From the NCBI GenBank assembly GCA_949130485.1, contig OX422189.1, positions 6,977,620 through 7,041,619 of the forward strand: a stretch of DNA of 64,000 nt. Direction: 5' to 3'. This document shows positions 1-10,295 of the stretch, piece after piece (the stretch's first letter is position 1; every line of letters starts with the position of its first letter). The position numbers were made by a program, and so were the translations under genes. Below the pieces are notes generated by a model. It was given only the letters and a program-made list of their open reading frames with translations, was not told where the DNA came from and did no database searches. This stretch comes from Agelas oroides (taxonomy: Eukaryota > Porifera > Demospongiae > Agelasida > Agelasidae).

Positions 1-2135
1 ATAGAGTATTTGTACGAAGTGAATAGAAGAAAAACGGTCGTACATATTTTCATACCACCTTCAAATAGCTTGCTACGGCCCTGTCACGAGCTGCACTACG
101 TAATACACAAATGTGCTGCTTTATCAATGTTGTCACATGTTGCCTCAGGTGTTTAACTTAGGAATGGAAGCACATTGCATATAGGCATTGCAGCTTGTGA
201 ACAGGTAAAAGCATCATACAGTGATACTACCTATAGATATAGAACCAGCTACATATTAAACGTGAACAACGACATTCTCTAAGGTGGGAACTAGATAGAA
301 ATGAAGATGCATCGTTTCAGTATAGGAGGCAAGGTAGCTGTGAATGTCATAAATTCAGACAGGAGCTAGGTAGGTGTGAAGGTGATCAATAATTGAAGGA
401 TCCAGGTAGCTGTGAAAGTTAATCGTTTTCTCTTAGCAGAAAATATTTAGCTGTGAGGCATGTAATTCTTAATAGTCTTTCTCAACAGGGAGACCACTAG
501 CTACGAAGTAAGTATAACCACTAATCATGATCAGATGACAACTTGTTTGCAACTTGGTTCTGATCGTACTGTCCTAAATACCCGACTGACTTCTAAATCG
601 TTTATATCACAATGTATAACTTGATGCATTCATGAACATGTGCAGGAGTCAGTGCATATCCAACATCAGCTATACACAAAGTGAGGTCATATTAAATTTA
701 GTCCCATGCAGTGTGAACTGCCTACTTGCATTACATCTACTAATTTTGTAATAGCCATCCGAGACAACTAATGAGATTGCTCAAATGGAACCTGCTACAT
801 GAGAGTAAACTTTTAATTTGATTAGTCAGTGTGGATACTAGTATACTAATAATGTTCAGTTGTAAACCACAGCACAGTTTATAGTACAATCTAGCCTTGT
901 TCCCAGGCCCATCTGATTTTTCGAATGGGCCTGGGAACGAAGCTAAGTGCAATCATACACATGTATAGATTACACTGTACACAAATACAGTGTATATTAC
1001 GCATTAGAATGTAGTATACCGCAATTTGGTGTGAAAATTGGGATAAATACATGTACAGCATTTGTAATGCACACTAGGCTTTGCCTTGTTTATTTAAGAC
1101 ATCATTTGTGCTATTCCAAGTACCATAGTAAACTGTGCTATTGCCTACATGATTATATGATGTAACATGATGTAGATATAGATCTCAGTGCATTTAGAGA
1201 AGGGAACTGAAACATGATTTGTTATAAGTGACATAATACGATTTAGAATGGACAAACAAACTCTTGGATTCTGATGTGGAGCTGGCGTTTTGCCATCAGA
1301 GAACGAAATCTTATTCATCCATTGTGTATTCTTGTCACAGAATTCAATTCCAGCATCCAGAACATGACACTAGTTTGACAGGTCAGGCTTGGACTGAGAA
1401 ATGTTCTGCTGTTTTGCTTCCACAAAAATACATACTCAAGAACAGTGAATCTCCTGTTGTTCAGAATAAGCTTCAACACAAACTGCAAAATTAGTGGTTT
1501 TATCAGGAGGACCATGGAGAGCTTGCTTGTCTTGAGGATACTTTCAAGCTTTTCACACTTTCTGTTCATACCCACTTACTTCTAAAGGTGATGTAGAGCT
1601 GGCATATTGGGGAACATTTAAGTCACTTGTCAGTTGTTCAAAGGGAAGGGGTAGTCCAAAAAGCATGAATACAATTAAAAACTTTGAACAAGCAGAAACT
1701 GCTGCATAATTTTTGGATTTTAGACGAAATGGGACACGTGCCCATTTTTTAGACGAAATGAGATTAGATAAGATGAAATGGGCTGACACTATTACACATG
1801 GGACAAGTGAGGGACAGGTGACTTATATGTTCCCAATGTGTTACACGTGGGACAGGTGACAAATAAATGCTCCCCATGTACATGGGAAATTTTGCTATTT
1901 TAAGTATCCTATAGTACCAAGAAAAACGCGTGTAAGTTTTCGACGCTAAGCACTGTAAAACACTTGGGTTACTTCAACCACACTCTTAGGCTGTCTCAGT
2001 TGCATTGGTGTGACCAAGGAATGCTACCAAATAGGTTTTCTTGAAAGTTCATTGAGGAGCTTCTTTTTATTAGCTGGTCTTCCTTTTTTCAGAAGACCTA
2101 TTTGGCTACATTCCTGGCATTTCTACCACAACCAA
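1..2135. other. Intergenic, no gene recognised
   Basis: AT-rich sequence with only short, unconvincing reading frames (under 90 codons, no recognisable domain, no clear splice-flanked coding block). The only structured item is the small palindrome at 892-945, listed separately. Confidence 0.6.
892..945. repeat. Palindromic mini-element (TAGCCTYGTTCCCAGGC family)
   Basis: The arms TAGCCTTGTTCCCAGGCCC and its near-perfect reverse complement GGGCCTGGGAACGAAGCTA face each other across a short AT-rich loop. The same terminal sequence recurs around 5882, 8446, 19102, 26268, 42207, 48723, 51034, 55581 and 58363, so this is a dispersed family of small foldback elements rather than a terminator. Confidence 0.75.
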
Positions 2136-2390
2136 AAAATTCTCCAGGGGCAGATGTATAAGATCAAAAAACAACAAAAAACAACAAACCTCACCAGAAA
2201 TGCTGATTTATAGGCTTTCTGAAAGGAGATACTAATTTAATAAAAGAGGGAAGCTTCTCAACTACACTATGGTTCAAAGTTTAAGCACTCCTTGAACTTT
2301 ACATGCCACACACACAAAAGGAATGCAATTGAGGTGACCAAAATATGGTTAAAGTAACCCAAACCTTTTTACAGTGAGGAAACTGATCAG
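2136..2390. repeat. Dispersed repeat, third copy of the 23-24 kb unit
   Basis: This stretch (AGAAATGCTGATTTATAGGC, then a block ending TTTTTACAGTGA) is recognisably the same sequence as 22990-23165 and 24110-24295. The three copies have diverged by small indels. No coding potential was seen. Confidence 0.65.
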
Positions 2391-2520
2391 CAGGCCCATA
2401 GGCGTTGGGGGGGGGGGGGGGGGGGGGGTTGGCTCGAACCCCCATTTTGGCCTCCAAAAGATTTCATACACTGCCTAGCCCTACCATTCATTATTATTAT
2501 AATTATTATTATTATTATGA
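2391..2520. mobile_element. Fragment of hAT-type element, 5' end
   Basis: It begins CAGGCCCATAGGCG, matching the left end of the complete hAT element at 32739 (CAGGCCCGTAGGCAGG). It continues with a long G run, then CTCGAACCCCCATTTTGG and a block equivalent to the subterminal part of the complete element. The resemblance fades into an ATT-rich microsatellite near 2490-2520. No matching right end was found nearby, so it looks like a truncated or non-autonomous copy. Confidence 0.65.
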
Positions 2521-3075
2521 GCTTTACAGCCAAGATTGATAGTGAAAAACATAATGGTGACGAAACAAATGACAGGATGTTGACTGACAGACTACTCTTG
2601 TAGTTCAAGAGTAGCTGGGAAGTACACAGAAATAAATAAAGAGTAGCAGACTAACGTAACAACAAAAACTGGTCAGAAAAGAGAGTACCAACACAGGCAA
2701 TAGAACATAAATGACAGAACTCAATCACAATACAAGTATTAAAACATGGAGTTAGTAAGCAATGTGGATCTACCGGTGGCATGGCAGTTGCTACAAGGAC
2801 AGACCAAATGATAAGTACAAGTGTCTAGTGGATTGAAGTGGCTTATGAAATGAGACCATAGGAAGTTTATAAGTTTATACCTAATGACTTTGAAAGATTG
2901 ATTTAGGTTTATTGCTGGTTGAACTGAGTTCCAAAGTAAGACAATACGATTGAAGTAGAAGTGTCTTGCAGCTGAGGTCCTAGTGTAGTTTGGGGCGAGT
3001 TGGCTTGGTTTGAAAGTGACAATCTCAGATGAGTAAGAACATCGTCTACAGAGCTGTTATCACGAGAGGAATTCA

Positions 3076-3250
3076 ATACCGTAACCTCCCAGAAATACGC
3101 CCCACTTCTTGCACACTACTTTGAGGCAAAAGTGGAGAGGGGGCGTTTTGCCAAATATTCAATTACCGTATTCTCCCGGGCAAGCGCCTATCTCCGCACA
3201 AGCGCCCAGCCCAACCCCTCGATTTTGACAGTCCTGTGGTTTTTCAAGGT
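3076..3250. repeat. GC-rich repeat with recurring TACCGTA-type ends
   Basis: Two similar starts, TACCGTAACCTCCCAG near 3079 and TACCGTATTCTCCCGGGC near 3172, are followed by 'cgcccc'- and 'gcgcc'-rich sequence. This looks like two overlapping ends of a small dispersed element. The surrounding 3.06-3.83 kb is GC- and CpG-rich but no credible protein is seen in it. Confidence 0.4.
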
Positions 3251-4169
3251 CCTCCGTGTAACCGCCCGCCATGCACGCAAAATTCTTGCGTGGTGACTCG
3301 AAAGGTCACAGTTTGAGCTCACATAGACTGTAGCTGCGAGGTTTGCACACACTGGTTGTAGCCTCGTGCGCAGCGTTCTTAGCTTACAGTACGAAATTCA
3401 CGTACTACAAGCGACGAACGCTGCGAAGACCTGGCAACGACACTTCGCGTTGGTCCGTTTTTTAGCAGGATACAGCTCTCTCTACTGCCGCGCTGGCCTC
3501 GTTTGGCTAAAAAACGAAGGACGGGCGAAGCTACGACGCGGGTCAATTCAAGCACCTCCTCCGTGTAACCACCCATCCCGAGTTTGTGGTACTTGAGCTG
3601 CTAGCGCCCATGGGACACTACGGAAGTCTTGTGCATACGCCCCCCATCCCTCGCGATGTTACGCATAAGGTCGACAATCGCGACGACTGCAGCGAAGAAC
3701 GGCAGCTTAGAGCACTGCGGCGCTTTTTAGCGCGTATTTCACAAAAAAAAACGTTCTGTTACGGTCATGTCCACTGCCCCAGGATGTCCCAAAACAAAGG
3801 CTAAACTCCAATTCCGGTGAACACAGGCCGAGTTTTACAGAGTTACGCACTTAGCCGCTCTTGAGAAAGAACCGCCTCTTGTGTACAGTAATCCAGCCTC
3901 CTTGCTGCAATGTAAATGCAGGCGCACCTGTGGCTTCCAGTAAGTGGTGTGCACGTGAGGTCATCAAAACAATTTTATGACAACAGTTTTTTTGCATACT
4001 TTTGGATCCTCATGCATGGTTGTTAGTTCGACCACCCTTAATGTTAATGATCTCATGTTTCACTATGCTCCATCTGCTGGAAACAAGAACCCCCCCCCCC
4101 CCCCCCATTCCAATATCAGTGTACATGCCTGTGGCCACCTGACACAAAAGATGCATAAATGAGGCATGC

Positions 4170-4790
4170 TGTAAAATGATGGGACATCCTGACTAGCACA
4201 AGAAGCCAATTACACACAAAATTTATAGTCATACACATGCACTATGGAATAGTAAATGTCATTTTAACCAGCCTATTCGCTGTCCTGAGTTTCAGGTGGG
4301 TGGACATATTACATTCATGGACAGTTACTCCTGTGAACTGAGTGGTTAGGAAACCAAAAGCACATTACACCAATTACCTTTTCCTCCATGCCTGACATTT
4401 CCTCATCTAAGCAATTAGTGTGACATTTCTGAAACAGATAACTTATTTTGGCATTCTTGACTGGCTACATATACATATTGCAATATTATTTTGTGATACA
4501 CATGCAGTTGAGTAAGTAAATGGATGGTAAAATACCATGACAGGATTGCTCAGCTGTAATGATTTTAGCATTCTTAATGGATCTAATTAACTGCCATATA
4601 TCTGTAATGGGCCACCTGAGGAAAGATGGGATGTCTCATCCTTTGGCTGCTGCCAAAGGATGAGACATCCTAACTAGCACAAAGACCCAATTTCACACAA
4701 AATGTACAGTCACACACACATGGGATATCCTGACTAGCACAAAGAACCAACACAAAGACAAAGACCCAAGTAATTCTGGAACAGTTTCAG
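4170..4790. repeat. Local repeat with a perfect 19-bp hairpin
   Basis: The phrase CATCCTGACTAGCACAA (with one-base variants) occurs near 4188, 4666 and 4727, each followed by related text ending in ACACACAAAAT or similar. Within it, 4629-4647 and 4652-4670 are perfect reverse complements (GGATGTCTCATCCTTTGGC) separated by only 4 bases. No gene is seen. Confidence 0.6.
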
Positions 4791-6195
4791 CTAGAGAGAG
4801 GACGTACGAGTAAAGACTCGCCACAAGGCATGTGGATGATGTTTGATTGTATATAATTTTCAGTTCTAAACGTCATAATTATAGATCATGTTTGTGCATT
4901 ATTCATTAAATCCACACAAACTATACTCTAAATGACATCCACTTCCATAACCATCAATAACCAAATACTTACATTCTCCACTTCACCATTGTTTCTGCGG
5001 TTAAAGAGGGGTACGTATTATTTACCATATACTGACAGGCAGTGGCAGTTCTAGACCCAGGCAAGCCCAGGTAAAATTCTGGTCAATTGTGGTTATTGCT
5101 TACCGAAACTCGGCTATGACATAGCAGCTCTGCCATGCATGTCGCCTGCCCGGGTAACCTGGCAGCTCTGAAAACGCCAATGCTGACAGGAAGTTGTAGA
5201 TTCTATCACAAGAAGTTGTAAAATGATGTTTCCTATAAGCTACCTCATTTACAGTGAACCTATATGTTTGCTAATAAAATGACTTGTACGTTTGCAGTAA
5301 AATCTACCATGTATGTTTACTAACAACAACAAGCCAATCAGGGTAGAGAATATACCGTAGAATCGGGTTATTAGGCGCATGCGCTATGGGATATGCGCTA
5401 CATAACAAAGGGGAGGCTGTCTTTTCACCCAATCCCATGCGGATCACGTGAGTACACATAGGCGTAGGAAGCAAATGTGAAGTGTAGAGGCCATGCTGTG
5501 CCGCGCGAAGCGCTGCTAAAATAAATGGAAAATAATTTCGCCGCGCGTAGCGCGGCGGCGAATTTTTTCACAGTGTGCACCTTTAGACTGCAAAATAAAG
5601 CCTTTTTTCAACGGTGTATAATATTCTAGCTCAGACCTTACCAACCCTCCAGTACAAGATTCAATTTATGTGGAAAACAGATTATACTGACTTCGTCGTC
5701 GTTCCCAGGAGACCGCCCGGCTAGCTTTCGTCGCTTGTAGTAGTCTCTTTGAAAATCTGCATTAACTTCGTACCGAGCCATCTCACTGCCAAGATTTCGA
5801 TCACCTTACAGTGTATACTTTAATCGGAAATGTACGCATGTAACTGCATATGAGACTGATGCAACGAAGACGCTGCTTGACTTTAGCCTCGCTCCCAGAC
5901 AACGAGGCTAGCTTGAGCTAACTTAGCAGGTTATGAATATTAATTTACGGCCTAAAAAGTGTAGCGGCCAAAGCCGCTACGGCCGCTACGGTTCCTACGC
6001 CACTGGTACATAGCTTTTGATAATGACATAATGCATACAAGAGAGTGAGCGTACTCGAGCGTACTACCAGTCGATGGTGATAACGGTGTCACTACACCTT
6101 GGAATGATCACGGGAGGCAAGAGCTGTGTGCCCTTTTCCGCAGGTAAAATGCTTTTGTAGTGATAATTACTGTAACAAAGTTCAATATGACTGTG
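4791..6195. other. Intergenic, no gene recognised
   Basis: Non-coding by inspection. It holds a GC-rich patch (5350-5560) that begins with a TACCGTAGAATCGGG-like repeat end, and a small TAGCCTCG...CGAGGCTA palindrome at 5886-5912. No domain-bearing frame is present. Confidence 0.5.
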
Positions 6196-6215
6196 GACGG
6201 TGAACGGGAGTGTAG

Positions 6216-6583
6216 TCCCGGAACCAGACCCTCGAAAAAAAGGAGGGTCTGGTAAACGGGGCGGGGTGGAAGTGTACACTGCGCCCGGTATGCAGGCGCA
6301 CTTCCGATTGGCTTTTGATTAGCATTCTGATGTACGTTTATTAGAAATGCTAACCGCACGAGCGTCTTTGCGTTTAGCTCCGTTTCAGAAATCTGTAAAC
6401 ACCATGCAGGCGGGAAAGATTAGAACACTTTTGCGAGTGTCTGGTTCAGCAGAAAGCTCGAACAGGCTACGGAAGGTTCGGCAATTAATAAAATTTCCTA
6501 ACATTCCGCACTGTGTACACTTCCACCCCGCCCCGTTTACCAGACCCTCCTTTTCGATTTTTCGAGGGTCTGGTTGCGAGACT
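6216..6583. mobile_element. MITE-like element with long inverted repeats and flanking 13-bp direct repeat
   Basis: The left end (AACCAGACCCTCG, then an inner GAGGGTCTGGTAAACGGGGC) is repeated in reverse at the right end (GCCCCGTTTACCAGACCCTC ... CGAGGGTCTGGTTGCGAGAC), giving arms of roughly 80 bp. Each arm itself folds (CCAGACCCTC...GAGGGTCTGG). The 13-mer AACGGGAGTGTAG lies immediately outside on both sides, at 6203-6215 and 6584-6596, as expected for a target duplication. No transposase is encoded. Confidence 0.75.
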
Positions 6584-6670
6584 AACGGGAGTGTAGCTTG
6601 AAGACTCATAGCAGGGATGTTCATGTTGTCGTAGTTCTTAGGTGTCGCCTTTTTCTCCCACCATACTATG

Positions 6671-6947
6671 CTAGACGGATTTGGAGAGCAAACCAGGGAC
6701 TGTTACATTGAAACAGTCACTGACAGCCTGGAGCTCTACTTGAGTACCCCAGCTTCCCAACAAGAGCAACTCTTTGGAGATGTTCATTAAATGTGGTCTT
6801 TCCCCATGGTGTATCTTCGATCCAGTAAGGCTGGTAAATGATTTTGTTGCTTTCAATCACTTCCAGCAGCATACTTCGCACATGAACATGATGTTGATCA
6901 CTGCCATAAAGCTGATGGGAAAGTGCACGAAACATGCAGTTACCATC
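6671..6947 (-). pseudogene. OTU-family cysteine protease fragment, frameshifted
   Basis: Reading leftward from 6947, the frame gives DGNCMFRALSHQLYG, the OTU catalytic motif with its Asp and nucleophile Cys. It is followed by an H-x-VR segment and a stretch up to about residue 60. The reading then jumps by one base near 6735-6745 into WGTQVELQAVSDCFNV, the typical central OTU motif. OTU proteins are deubiquitinases, and OTU domains are also carried by some transposable elements. No catalytic His region was found downstream, and two stops stand just before the Asp block, although an AG acceptor (tgccag) directly precedes it. With the frameshift and missing ends, this is best read as a relic. 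Confidence 0.7.
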
Positions 6948-7315
6948 TGGCAGACGTCATCATTGCCAGAAATTTGAATAGTGCGGCGGTCACGACGTTA
7001 TTTCCGTAGCGTACGGAGTTATAAGTAAAACGCGGAAGTTTACGTTGTACCGTATTTGCAATTATCCATAATTGTATATGCTAGCGTACATTTTTGTACC
7101 TATTTTGTACCGATTTGGCAAATTCTGTGAACAAAATCTGCAAAAACTTTACGGCCAGTCGGGCAGAGGACATCAAAAATAAGTATTAACCAATCAAAAA
7201 TGAACTGCAAAAGTGTATATTTTTATTTCAGAAAATTTGAATTGCCTATTTTTTCACACTTCAATGTGTGAAAATATGGTAGAAATACTATCACGAATGG
7301 CAAATTCTGTGACCT

Positions 7316-7651
7316 TCAAGTGCCGGTACTGTAGCTATCTGTGGCTAGTAGAGAGAAAGCAGAAGGTGAATATATCGTTAACAACACATTTACTGACAAG
7401 GTAAGCTCGTTACTTACGTTAGAGTTCGAACCGCCATATAGGCTCCCGTAGTAAAACATGAAGTACGTGTAACGGAAATGTAACGGACGTTTCCGAAGAG
7501 TGCGAAGTTGCATTTCTGGCAATGCAAGGCGACATTGACTCATCAAGAAGCTTTCAACATCAGTAAGTGTAGATGAGGGAGCAGATATTGGAACAAGTGA
7601 TCTGGGCACTGTGACGCCTGGTGGGAGTATAAAATTAGGGGTTGCCATCGC
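7316..7651 (-). CDS. Possible C-terminal exon of the MULE/SWIM/CXXC gene
   Basis: An acceptor-like cgcag precedes 7651. The frame that follows (MATPNFILPPGVTVPRSLVP onward, about 110 residues) is open and lies on the same strand just downstream of the CXXC exon. It has a Pro/Ser-rich start and a basic LRTLRKRPLHFRY segment, but no recognised domain. Membership in the upstream gene is inferred from order and strand only. Confidence 0.35.
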   Translation of the reverse strand, partial: AMATPNFILPPGVTVPRSLVPISAPSSTLTDVESFLMSQCRLALPEMQLRTLRKRPLHFRYTYFMFYYGSLYGGSNSNVSNELTLSVNVLLTIYSPSAFSLLATDSYSTGT

Positions 7652-7996
7652 CTGCGAGTGTATAAAAAATCAAGTTACATCATACAATCATGATAGGAGT
7701 TATCTGAATCTTCACTTATCCAAATCCTCAAATAGTTATACTGAACATTCAGTTATCCAATGGCCCTCTCCTCCCAATGTGTTCTGATAAGTGACCTTTT
7801 ATTGTATAGTCCTTTTTTGCAAAAGTATGTGATGCTGTAGGTTACCTTTAGCAGTTCATCTCTGGAGAAAGCCTTGCCTTCTGAGAAACAGTCACTACAG
7901 GGTGTGCCTGGAGTCAAAAGGTATATGTACATGTAGGTACATCTCACTTGTGTTGTAGGTGTGTAAATACAGTGATACTTTGTAGCACATTCTTAC

Positions 7997-8239
7997 CAGA
8001 TCCATATGCAAGAGAAGAGAGCTTTGATATTGTTGTTGCAACGTTTTGTGTGTGGATAGCTGCTGTGGCATGTGCTGCACTGAGACCTGTGCACTTTCTG
8101 CTCCGACATGCTTTCTTTTTTGTTCCAGGCCCACCAAAGCATTTCATGTCAAGGCATTCTGCGCATGTGCCACAGTTTGGCTGCTGACATCCGGTACATT
8201 CCCCACAGCGACCTCTGGAACGTTTTCGACTCACCCTCA
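7997..8239 (-). CDS. CXXC-type zinc-finger exon
   Basis: The exon is bounded by an acceptor (catgacag before 8239) and a donor (GTAAGA after 7997). It encodes RKRSRGRCGECTGCQQPNC followed by GTCAECLDMKCFGGPG and TKKKACRSRKC. This is the full CXXC finger pattern: CGxCxxC, a second CGxCxxC-like cluster, the KFGG-like CFGGPG loop and the terminal Cys pair. CXXC fingers bind unmethylated CpG DNA through two zinc ions in proteins such as DNMT1, KMT2A and TET-associated factors. It lies on the same strand and about 0.5 kb downstream of the coiled-coil exon of a MULE transposase-like gene. It is probably the C-terminal DNA-binding module of that gene, although transcript evidence is needed to join them. 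Confidence 0.75.
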
Positions 8240-8445
8240 CTGTCATGAAACAAATTGAGATGTGCAAGTTACTGGAGAAATTTCTTTGTGAGGGAAAATG
8301 TGTCTGTGCTCTAGACTGAGTGTATCAATCTGTAAACATACATGTGAGTAGCTGATCCTCTTGTGGTTTTCCAATGTGGGAGGGGCTGCTTGCTGGTGGG
8401 CACTTCAGATCCTGTTGTAAAATGTTAAAAGATAATTATACACAT

Positions 8446-8674
8446 TAGCCTTGTTCTCTAACTGCCACCCAGGCCTGCTAAACTTGAAAGCCACACAGCT
8501 ATGACTACACATTTCAGTAGTGATTTATACCACTGCCTTTGTGCCTATTAGGTGTTCTCACACACAAAGTCATAGAACTTTTTGTGGTACAAAATACTGA
8601 CTTGCTAGGACTCTCAGTGGTTGCTTTCCAGTATTGTTCGTATCATGCATGGGGATAGCTTGGGAACAAGGCTA
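8446..8674. mobile_element. Small inverted-repeat element, TAGCCTTGTTC ends
   Basis: It starts TAGCCTTGTTCTC and ends in the reverse complement form GGGAACAAGGCTA. It lies in a presumed intron between the coiled-coil exon and the CXXC exon. It encodes nothing and belongs to the same foldback family as 892-945. Confidence 0.5.
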
Positions 8675-8702
8675 CTTGCACATACTGGTATATACTCTCT
8701 AC

Positions 8703-9056
8703 CTTGCGCTTGTTGGTAGCTTTTCGTCCCACTCTGTTACGGTAGGAAGCATCTAGTCGAGGTCTCCCTCCCTGTTTTGTTGGTAGTGATTTGTACTGAG
8801 ATATCTGCTGACTCAATCATTTGTACTTTCGCTTTAGTTGAAGAGCTCTTTCGGCACTGCTGGTAGCTTTGGGACGAAGGACTAGACCCTGATATTTTGA
8901 AACACATTCACAATACTTCCGTTGGAGTGATTGTAAATCTTCCGCTAGGTTTTGTAAGTTTCCAATCACTTCCATGTTGAAGGAGAGTGATTCAATCTCC
9001 TTCAGTGCAATTCGGATTGCTTGTCTTTGTCTCCTCAGATCTTGAGTGTATGAGAG
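8703..9056 (-). pseudogene. Coiled-coil and basic exon of the MULE/SWIM gene, with one in-frame stop
   Basis: An acceptor (tatacag) precedes 9056 and a GTAGAG donor follows 8703. The first part reads as an amphipathic helix (RRQRQAIRIALKEIESLSF, then LQNLAEDLQSLQRKYCECV). The last part is basic (RPRLDASYRNRVGRKATNKR), suggesting DNA contact or nuclear localisation. Between them a TGA at 8817-8819 interrupts an otherwise continuous frame. A CGA-to-TGA change would explain it. Position and frame fit the segment following the SWIM finger in transposase-derived proteins. No named domain was recognised. Confidence 0.5.
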
Positions 9057-9140
9057 CTGTATATAAAGAATCGTGTGTCATGAAAGTGTTGATAGAAGTC
9101 TAATGCACACCGTGAACATGTCCTACTAGCAATATCTTAC

Positions 9141-9796
9141 CTTTCTTGTAGGTAATATACTCGTAGTGGGCTTTTGACATCATCGTTGCTACTGGAGCCT
9201 AGCTCTGTAACACCTTCACTGGAAAGGGATTGTGACAAGCTGTGCTGCTTTGATAGAGCTGTAGAATCCGCACTCAGATAAGCACTTCTCTTATTCCACC
9301 CCCAACCCTCCACCAAACAGAAGATGCCAAAGAAGTGCTTGCAGGGAATGTGCCATTGTACCCAGTCAGGGCAGGTACATGAAGGCTCACCAGTACCAAC
9401 ACCAAAATCGATTGTGTACACTTTGCCTGACCCCTGAAGAGTAAACTTTCCTGTTGTCACATCTTTCGTGAGAATGTCATCTTCAGTATACTTTTTACTA
9501 CTGCTCTTTCTCTCCAGGCAGTGAATGATGACTTGACGGGGACGCTCATGAAGGTAATCTGGAACAAAGTCATTGTACCGTCTGTAAGTCTCTGACATCT
9601 GGTAGTTGAGGTATAAGTATTTATGGTGCGTTTCTGGAACAAACTCCTCATAGAGTACTGTGGCCAGGTGGGAGAGTGTTATGTTCTTCCTTCTTGGCAA
9701 ATAGCTATACTTGAGCAGCTTGTTCTGAGATTCAACCCCATTTGTAGTGTTAATTGCTGCATGGTATGTCTGATCACGGTAGGCTCGTGCCCACAG
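9141..9796 (-). CDS. MULE transposase C-terminal part with SWIM zinc finger
   Basis: The exon is bounded by an acceptor (atacag before 9796) and the donor GTAAGA after 9141. Early in it TTNGVESQNKLLK carries the Glu expected as the third DDE residue of MULE-type transposases. Further on, CTCPDWVQWHIPCKHFFGIF is a clean SWIM finger (CxCx-n-CxH). SWIM fingers follow the catalytic core in many MULE/FAR1-like transposases and contribute to DNA or protein binding. The remainder is acidic/Ser-rich. The frame is open throughout. The catalytic core itself is the next exon upstream (10296-11655), across a 499-bp intron. Confidence 0.75.
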
Positions 9797-9819
9797 CTGT
9801 ATATGTAGGAAACAAAATC

Positions 9820-9940
9820 GATAAATGCCACACCCATTTAAGCCATAAATGCCCCACCCATTTAAGCCATAAATGCCCCACCCATTTAAGCCATAAAATG
9901 CCCCATCCATTTAAGCCATAAATGCCCCATCCCCATCTCC
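9820..9940. repeat. Short tandem repeat in intron (about 24-bp unit)
   Basis: The unit CCACCCATTTAAGCCATAAATG is repeated about five times with small changes. The flanking text, including GAACATCGATGTGCCAGC near 9985, is shared with 22546 and 23639, so the array is part of a dispersed repeat. Confidence 0.75.
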
Positions 9941-10295
9941 CTTTATGTTTTAACTTCACACTTTATGTATGTGTGAAATTTTGAACATCGATGTGCCAGC
10001 GGTGTTGGTGCTCCCCCACTCGACACACAACTACCACTTGAAAAAATGGTCCTAAGCAATCAAAAAGTGGATGGTGGGAAAGCCTGGGTGTACTTCCTGA
10101 TCTATATTAATTGATACATGTACATGCTTCTTGTCAACATTGCAGTGGAGATGAATTAGTCTTGGAGATTTCTGTTAGCCTAATTTCTGTTGCTATGTTA
10201 CCTGCTTAGCTACTTGTAAAAAAGGTGTTAATTAATCAGTTGCAAGGTTTCCACACTTAGTCTATGTCTATAGTGTACTATGTAGTATTGTTTAC

